From: Tubulanus polymorphus
Taxonomy: Eukaryota; Nemertea; Palaeonemertea; Tubulaniformes; Tubulanidae
Assembly: GCF_964204645.1 (NCBI RefSeq)
Contig: NC_134027.1
Location: forward strand, 27,702,485-27,766,484
Length of the DNA stretch: 64,000 bases
Direction of reading: 5' to 3'
Below are positions 60,301-64,000 of this stretch, piece by piece; position 1 is the stretch's first letter; each line of letters opens with the position of its first letter. The translations under genes were made by a program, and so were the position numbers. The notes beneath the pieces are model-generated. The model did not search any database and was not told the origin of the DNA. It saw only the letters and a list, made by a program, of their open reading frames with translations.

Positions 60301-61560
60301 TCATATCATATCATATCATCATATCATATCATTAATCATTTCATCAATTGTAATTTTACCTAAATTAGTTCAGGACGTGAAAATGACCGAAAATTCATTT
60401 TAGAATTTGCAGCTGTTACTTTTATCGTTGGACTTTGATTAAACTAGAGCAGATATTTTCGGAGAAGAAGTTTGATTAGTTTTTACCTGTAGAGAATATA
60501 GTTTTGATGCCGCTATTCCAGTTGAGGAATTTCACCCACATTCCTACAGTCAACCCGCTATAACACCATTCAGGCTGTACTGTACACCGGTGCTCGTTCG
60601 TAGGCGACTGTCCAAACGGATAAACCTTCAGACATGATTTCGTCACCGGATCGATATTGATTCCTTCGCCTAAAAAACTCTCTTTACTCAATTTCAAATT
60701 CGTGACGTCACTGATATCGAAACCGGATATTTGGCCGTCATTTTGAAACGTATAAGAACCGGAAGTCGTCTTAACCGAAGTCAGCGGGTAGTGAAAGTGT
60801 GCGGTCAAGTGATATCTTATATCTGAAAGTAATATTCACAGTTGATCAGTTGAATATTAACGATTAATTATTAATTTATGTAAATAAGATGACTACATAT
60901 ATTACCTGATAAATCTATATCAGGCGGCGGACCGGGACCGGAACCGGAAACTGGAGTTATCGTCACTTCAGTGGTTGTCGATTGCGTAGATGCGGTAGAA
61001 TCTATTGCTGTAGATGTGGAATATATTGCTGTAGTTGTAATACCTGTAGATGAGGAGCCTGTAGATGGAGAGCCTGTAGACGAAGAATCTGTAGATGGAG
61101 AGCCTGTAGACGAAGAGGCTGTAGATGTAGAGTCTGTAGATGAAGAGTCTGTAGATGAAGGCTGTGTAGATGTAGATTCTGTAGATGTAGAAGTTGTCGG
61201 ACAATTTGAACTTCCGGGAGCACATGTCGTAGATGGAACCGTGGATGTTGAAGTAACGGCCAAAGTGGTTGATGTTAAGGTAGTTGTAGTCGGCTCTGGG
61301 GTAGTTGGTACCGTGGTAGTTGTAGTTGGTGGTGCGGTAGTTGCTTCTGTGGTAGTTGTAGTTGGTGGTGCGGTAGTTGCTTCTGTGGTTGTCGTAGTTG
61401 GTGGTGCGGTAGTTGCTTCTGTGGTAGTTGTAGTCGGAGCTGCAGTTGTTGTAGTTGCCTCGGTAGTAGTTGTAGTTGCCTCGGTAGTAGTTGTAGTTGC
61501 CTCTGTAGTAGTTGAAGTAGTTGTAGTTTCTACAAAAGACTCATCAATGACTAACAAATT
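42336..61560 (-). CDS. Adhesion GPCR with mucin-like stalk and six LamG/ConA-like domains
   Basis: Cell-surface receptor with autoproteolytic GAIN/GPS and 7TM. I could join 41 exons in phase from 61560 to 42336: 6,945 nt, 2,314 aa plus stop. Order: Thr/Ser/Pro stalk (about 1-218), six LamG-type domains (about 219-1623), Pro/Thr linker, GAIN (about 1655-1941), GPS with CECNHLTNFAILM (cleavage H-L|T near 1970), 7TM (about 1985-2235), and a cytoplasmic tail rich in Ser and Pro (KPQPRSRPVTPRSKPNTP). The last 11-nt exon (42336-42346, ending YVP) is weakly supported; reading through the previous donor would end CKY. The N-terminus is uncertain: a preceding exon (61701-61715) offers MMKLE in phase, but no signal peptide is seen, so another exon probably exists. 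Introns are full of minisatellites and foldback elements. Confidence 0.92.
42364..42548. repeat. 16-bp minisatellite (TTTCAATGTTACAATG)n in the last GPCR intron
   Basis: About eleven units directly beside the proposed terminal acceptor at 42347. Confidence 0.93.
44318..44560. repeat. 22-bp repeat (TCAGACTGGACCCTTC-type), GPCR intron
   Basis: About ten irregular units CTCAGACTGGACCCTTCTC/CTCAGCCTGAAACCTTTC. Confidence 0.85.
45400..45985. repeat. 64-bp tandem repeat, about 8 copies, GPCR intron
   Basis: Units contain GTCGTGCCTAGGGTTAGAGT, ACGGGTAACTGTCGCGTCAG and TCACCCGGGATTAGTAGCCT. The GGGTTAG word is part of the unit, not telomeric. Confidence 0.95.
46432..46565 (-). repeat. 25-35 bp minisatellite containing the splice acceptor of the TM2 exon
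   Basis: Four copies of (minus strand) TTTTCAGACACCTGTATTTT; the innermost copy's TTTTCAG is the acceptor used for the exon starting at 46445. Confidence 0.88.
46675..46855. repeat. GGACCCCTGCCTCCT-type tandem repeat, GPCR intron
   Basis: About ten 15-bp units GGACCCCTGCCYCMTGG with a poly(C) run near 46760. Confidence 0.85.
47508..49555 (-). other. GAIN-domain part of the adhesion GPCR
   Basis: Exons 49463-49555 (linker TRPPVTFYPPTSTQPVTQP), 49131-49384 (CASGWKDRVCLDQTAENVAK, then helical), 48872-48934, 48393-48510, 48111-48278, 47961-48033, 47508-47693 (beta-rich, VVKFKLAHQQ ... LNVYCAFVKRVS). Helical subdomain A followed by beta-sandwich B leads directly into the GPS exon. Confidence 0.85.
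54143..54335. mobile_element. foldback element with hammerhead-like core, GPCR intron
   Basis: Arms of about 90 bp: left GAGTCAGTAAAATGAGAC...TTGTTTATTTGAAG, right its complement CTTCAAATAAACAA...GTCTCGTTTTATTGATTC. Between the arms lies CTGATGAAGC...ACGAAAAC. Confidence 0.6.
54635..54690. repeat. TGTACATGTACATACAGC tandem repeat
   Basis: Three copies of an 18-bp self-complementary unit. Confidence 0.85.
56115..56665. repeat. 22-bp minisatellite (GAGACTGGTCCAGCAGCGAGCA), GPCR intron
   Basis: About 22 units with CATCGGCC and AGCGAGC variants, decaying to CACCGGGCAT at its right end. It resembles the array at 57835-58105 in the next intron. Spurious long ORFs in all frames. Confidence 0.93.
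57835..58105. repeat. 26-bp minisatellite (AGAGACTGGTCCAGCACCGG), GPCR intron
   Basis: Ten units ending GCAAAC, alternating with GGTACAACACC and GGTCCTCCAGC variants. Confidence 0.93.
59508..59750. repeat. 58-bp tandem repeat, 4 copies, GPCR intron
   Basis: Units contain CAGTTACATCTGACTCTG, GGTCAACTGTGGAGATGGAT and CCGATAGTACCGGTAATA. Confidence 0.92.
60262..60330. repeat. (ATCAT)n microsatellite, GPCR intron
   Basis: About 13 ATCAT units with one interruption. Confidence 0.93.
60906..61560 (-). other. mucin-like Thr/Ser/Pro stalk exon of the adhesion GPCR
   Basis: 655-nt exon coding about 218 residues: TTTTTEATTAPP repeats, then a Cys pair (TTCAPGSSNCPTT), then SSTDSSSTGSPSTGSS repeats, ending GPGPPPDIDLS. 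Expected to be heavily O-glycosylated. The open antisense frame (Val-rich) is a shadow. Confidence 0.88.
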
Positions 61561-61700
61561 CTAAAACGATGAAACAACTGCTGTGAAAAGAAAGTATATT
61601 ATTAGTGCGTTACTCTACGGACCTGGTTTGAAGTTAATGCCTTCTCTGTTTCAATACATCATCACATGGACCAATAAATGAGTTATAAAAATTCACTTAC

Positions 61701-63530
61701 CTCAAGTTTCATCATGAAAACCAACCCCCAAAAATTTCATGTTTTTTTTAAAACCAAATTTCTATGATTTTTAGCGGGGAAATCGCCCTCGTTAAAATCA
61801 ATTTTCGCAGTTTGCGATCGATAATTGAAACCACAGATAACTCTGACTCAAAACGGTGAAATATTGATTATATTCTGGTTGATAATCGAAGTACACCATG
61901 TTCAGGAAAATCGATAAAACCTGAAAATAGAAAATAAATAAAACCATTCTATTTCTATCATAAAGAGTGAGTTTCTTTTTTTCATAGAAAATTCAATTTT
62001 CAATTATAGAAAATCTAATTTCTAATAGAAAGTTAAATTCGTCTAAATTTCGATTTGCCTAATTCAGTGCAATGCTATAGACTCCAATAGACTTTTTATC
62101 TTGATTCTCTACTTTATAATCATCAGTTTTCATAAGTTCATTGATTATTCGATACCGAACTCTTTTTTATGACAAACTCCTATCAATAATAAACGCTTCG
62201 TAGTTTGTTTTAAACATCATTAGATGAACGTACTTTGTATATTTATAATTACATTTTTATGGTGTAAAAATAATGAATTATTTAATTTCTAACAGAAAGA
62301 TTCAATTAAAAAACGTTAATTTCAATCTGATCGAAAACGAAACGTTCTCGGGACAATAGAAAATGTTGTTCAGCAGTTTTCTTTTTCCATCCAGAGGAAA
62401 CTAAAATGAAATTCACATTTTGGCGTCATCCAGATTTATTAAACTTAAATTTGTTCATTAGAATCCAAAGCGGTTTATTTTGAATAAATTCATATTTATC
62501 ACTCCTAATATTTTGTAGCAATTGCATAAACTTGATTTGATGTTTTATCGAGATGAATTTTCATGGTCCGAAGTGGATGAATTTAAAAAAGAGAAAATAT
62601 AATTTTCTAATGGAAAATTTGAATTAGAAAATTTTCGTCTAATCGAAAATGAAACGTTCTCTCTGAACACAATAGAAAATGTTGTTAGCATTATCTGCAG
62701 TTTTCTTTTACCCCAGAGGAACTGAAATGAAATTCATATTTTGGCGTTATGCAGATTTATTTTCTGGCGTCCTGAGGGCATCAAAATACGATTTTTAAAT
62801 TTTCCCAACGAATATTTTCAAAAAACCATGATGCAGATTTCGTCGGGACCTCGGGACAAAGAAAACCTTTTCTAAAGTTTCGTGCACATTCTCCAAAACA
62901 ATAGAAGAAAGTTATTTTTCCACATAATAGAAATTTTTTGACGTTTTAGGATTGTAGACAAATGGAATTTTCTATTTCTGACATCAGGCTGCGCATTTAA
63001 AACAGTTCGAACACATCAAACCTCGAATTATTCTCATTTATTGCTGTCTATAAACATCTTATTAAGAATATCTATTTAATTTGCGATTGAAAAAATTAAC
63101 GAAGGCTCAGATAAAACACGATTTTTAAAACGCAGTATATATATAAAGTTATTTATAAAGTAAAAATTATTTAACCATACAGAAAATTGATTTTGTAAAA
63201 AAAACTAACCTCAATTACAAAATCTCACTTAATATCAAAATCCAATTCAACAGTTCCACAGCTTCTGGATTCCACAGTTACTGGATCCAAGTATTGAAAT
63301 TTTAATCTTTAAAACGTTTGAAATCAACTAATTTTAGTCTTAGATTCAAACTTTATAACTGACAACTGTTGAACTGGATCCAAGAAAAGTTACAAAATTA
63401 TACCGAAAAGAAGACATCGTCCTTTTTACAATAGTTTCTATGATAACCAGGATTAAGAATTGAGAGAATTTATAAATGAACTTACCGACAAAGAGAGAGA
63501 GAGAGAGAGAGAAGTGACGACTACACTTCT
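61701..63530 (-). other. probable 5' region of the GPCR gene (weak leader exons)
   Basis: A potential exon runs from acceptor TTTTCAG (about 61922) to donor GAG|GTAAGT (61700). Most of it is closed by stops, but its last 15 bases read MMKLE in phase with the stalk exon. A further donor TCG|GTAAGTTC at about 63486, preceded by a GA microsatellite (63491-63511), could end a first untranslated exon. No signal peptide was found in any frame. Confidence 0.35.
62315..62770. repeat. dispersed duplication, two copies of about 140 bp
   Basis: Copies at about 62315-62455 and 62630-62765 share AACGAAACGTTCTC, ACAATAGAAAATGTTGTT, CAGTTTTCTTT and TGAAATTCAYATTTTGGCGT. No coding potential. Confidence 0.75.
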
Positions 63531-64000
63531 ATACAGCTGCAACTCTGTTCGCAGACTGAACTGATCGTCCAACACTTGCGCGATTTGCATATTCTATCGT
63601 CACGTGACCGCATCCAACCAATAGAACACCATTAAACCGAATTCTCGCCGCATTTACATAATTCAGCGTCACGTGATCGAACTATCGTTTTGATAAAACC
63701 GGTGCATTGCGCGATTAGCATAAAACGGAATGAGCATTCTCTCGAGAGTAAGCCTTACTGGATCACCGATACCAGTTACTATATCCAGGATCCTACAGTC
63801 ACTGCTGCAGGTGTGGTGTGCGTGGACCGCTTTACGCTGGGAAGTTTAAACTTATACCGCGTTCTGTTTCAAAGCTTCTTAATGAAACAGTTTTCGTTTG
63901 CAACATTTTCAAGAGTCTCTGTCCGTTTAGAAATTAAAATTCACTTTTCAAATTGAATCCATTACGAACAAACAATAACTGCTGCTCGGCTCCGAAATGA
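63530..64000. other. right edge, nothing recognised
   Basis: Short repeated CGCGATT-GCAT/ATCGTCACGTGA words near 63580-63680 occur twice (CACGTGACC / CACGTGATC) and may belong to a promoter; an 88-codon + frame at 63690 has no recognisable product. Confidence 0.3.

Larger units (their letters stand above)
49869..60822 (-). other. six LamG/ConA-like domains of the adhesion GPCR
   Basis: Domain 1: exons 60487-60822, 59827-60041, 59089-59299 (CYSGLTVGMWVKF, WIHIAIRW, IDEIAIWEWPI). Domain 2: 58883-58918, 58717-58797, 58200-58360, 57425-57617, 57072-57220, 56843-56990 (GFSVGLWVKV, FWHNIGFVY). Domain 3: 55723-55902, 55356-55634, 54718-54972 (WLHLVVSWNAENG). Domain 4: 53800-53976, 53316-53424, 53126-53234, 52631-52880 (WMNVAFTYMDG, DIDVFNVAVW). 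Domain 5: 51949-52245, 51574-51755, 51302-51461 (ITDPALCVNGFMISMHLKL, WFQFQIIWM). Domain 6: 50910-51053, 50688-50808, 50242-50465, 49869-50066 (LSDPALCTNGITFSMWVNI, DDVAIWDHAL). Each shows the pattern C...DPxLCxxGhTFSMWV, W-x2-hhhxW, and a closing hDDhAIW strand typical of Laminin_G_3/pentraxin folds. Domain identity is from pattern, not search. Confidence 0.82.

Noticed and set aside
60971-61564. 197-codon Val-rich plus-strand ORF
   Set aside because: Antisense shadow of the Thr-rich stalk exon, which has matching splice sites and phase.

Overview
The window is nuclear DNA of an intron-rich animal, most likely a marine invertebrate (possibly lophotrochozoan; the species cannot be fixed from sequence alone). 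Genes are split into many short exons with GT-AG introns. The families are metazoan: spire, an adhesion GPCR with GAIN/GPS/7TM, a CYP2-clan P450 and a LicD-type transferase. Introns and intergenic DNA are AT-rich and unusually full of minisatellites and foldback/TIR elements. No bacterial operon, CRISPR or rRNA is present. All gene models below were built by hand from reading frame, splice sites, intron phase and family resemblance; no search was run.

Layout. 1-8.6 kb (+): two tandem creatinase genes. The first lacks its first exon (off the left edge); the second is complete and starts with a mitochondrial-type presequence. In both, intron 1 ends in a 21-bp minisatellite whose last unit supplies the splice acceptor. 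9.8-10.3 kb: a hAT-like MITE. 10.3-19.6 kb (-): a complete 14-exon spire gene (743 aa), with several minisatellites and foldback elements in its introns. 20.3-21 kb: possible weak + strand exons. 22.5-26.3 kb (-): a decayed locus of an unrecognised family, with four degenerate zinc-finger exons separated by an 11-bp satellite. 27.1-27.4 kb (+): the end of a small gene with a Cx9C motif, convergent with a LicD-family gene (27.7-28.8 kb, -). 30.9-35.0 kb (-): a complete 10-exon cytochrome P450 (504 aa). 35.2-40.2 kb: an element with about 50-bp inverted ends that encloses a 191-bp satellite with 9-mer higher-order structure. 42.3-61.7 kb (-): a 41-exon adhesion GPCR (about 2,314 aa) with a Thr/Ser mucin stalk, six LamG/ConA-like domains, GAIN, a canonical GPS and seven TM helices. 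61.8-64 kb: AT-rich DNA with a dispersed duplication and a probable 5' UTR exon.

The genes form no shared pathway. They are unrelated neighbours: actin nucleation (spire), mitochondrial creatine breakdown (creatinase), lipid/steroid or xenobiotic oxidation (P450), Golgi sugar or phosphocholine transfer (LicD-like) and cell-surface adhesion signalling (GPCR). The most interesting theme is that several minisatellites sit exactly on splice sites and have copied them.
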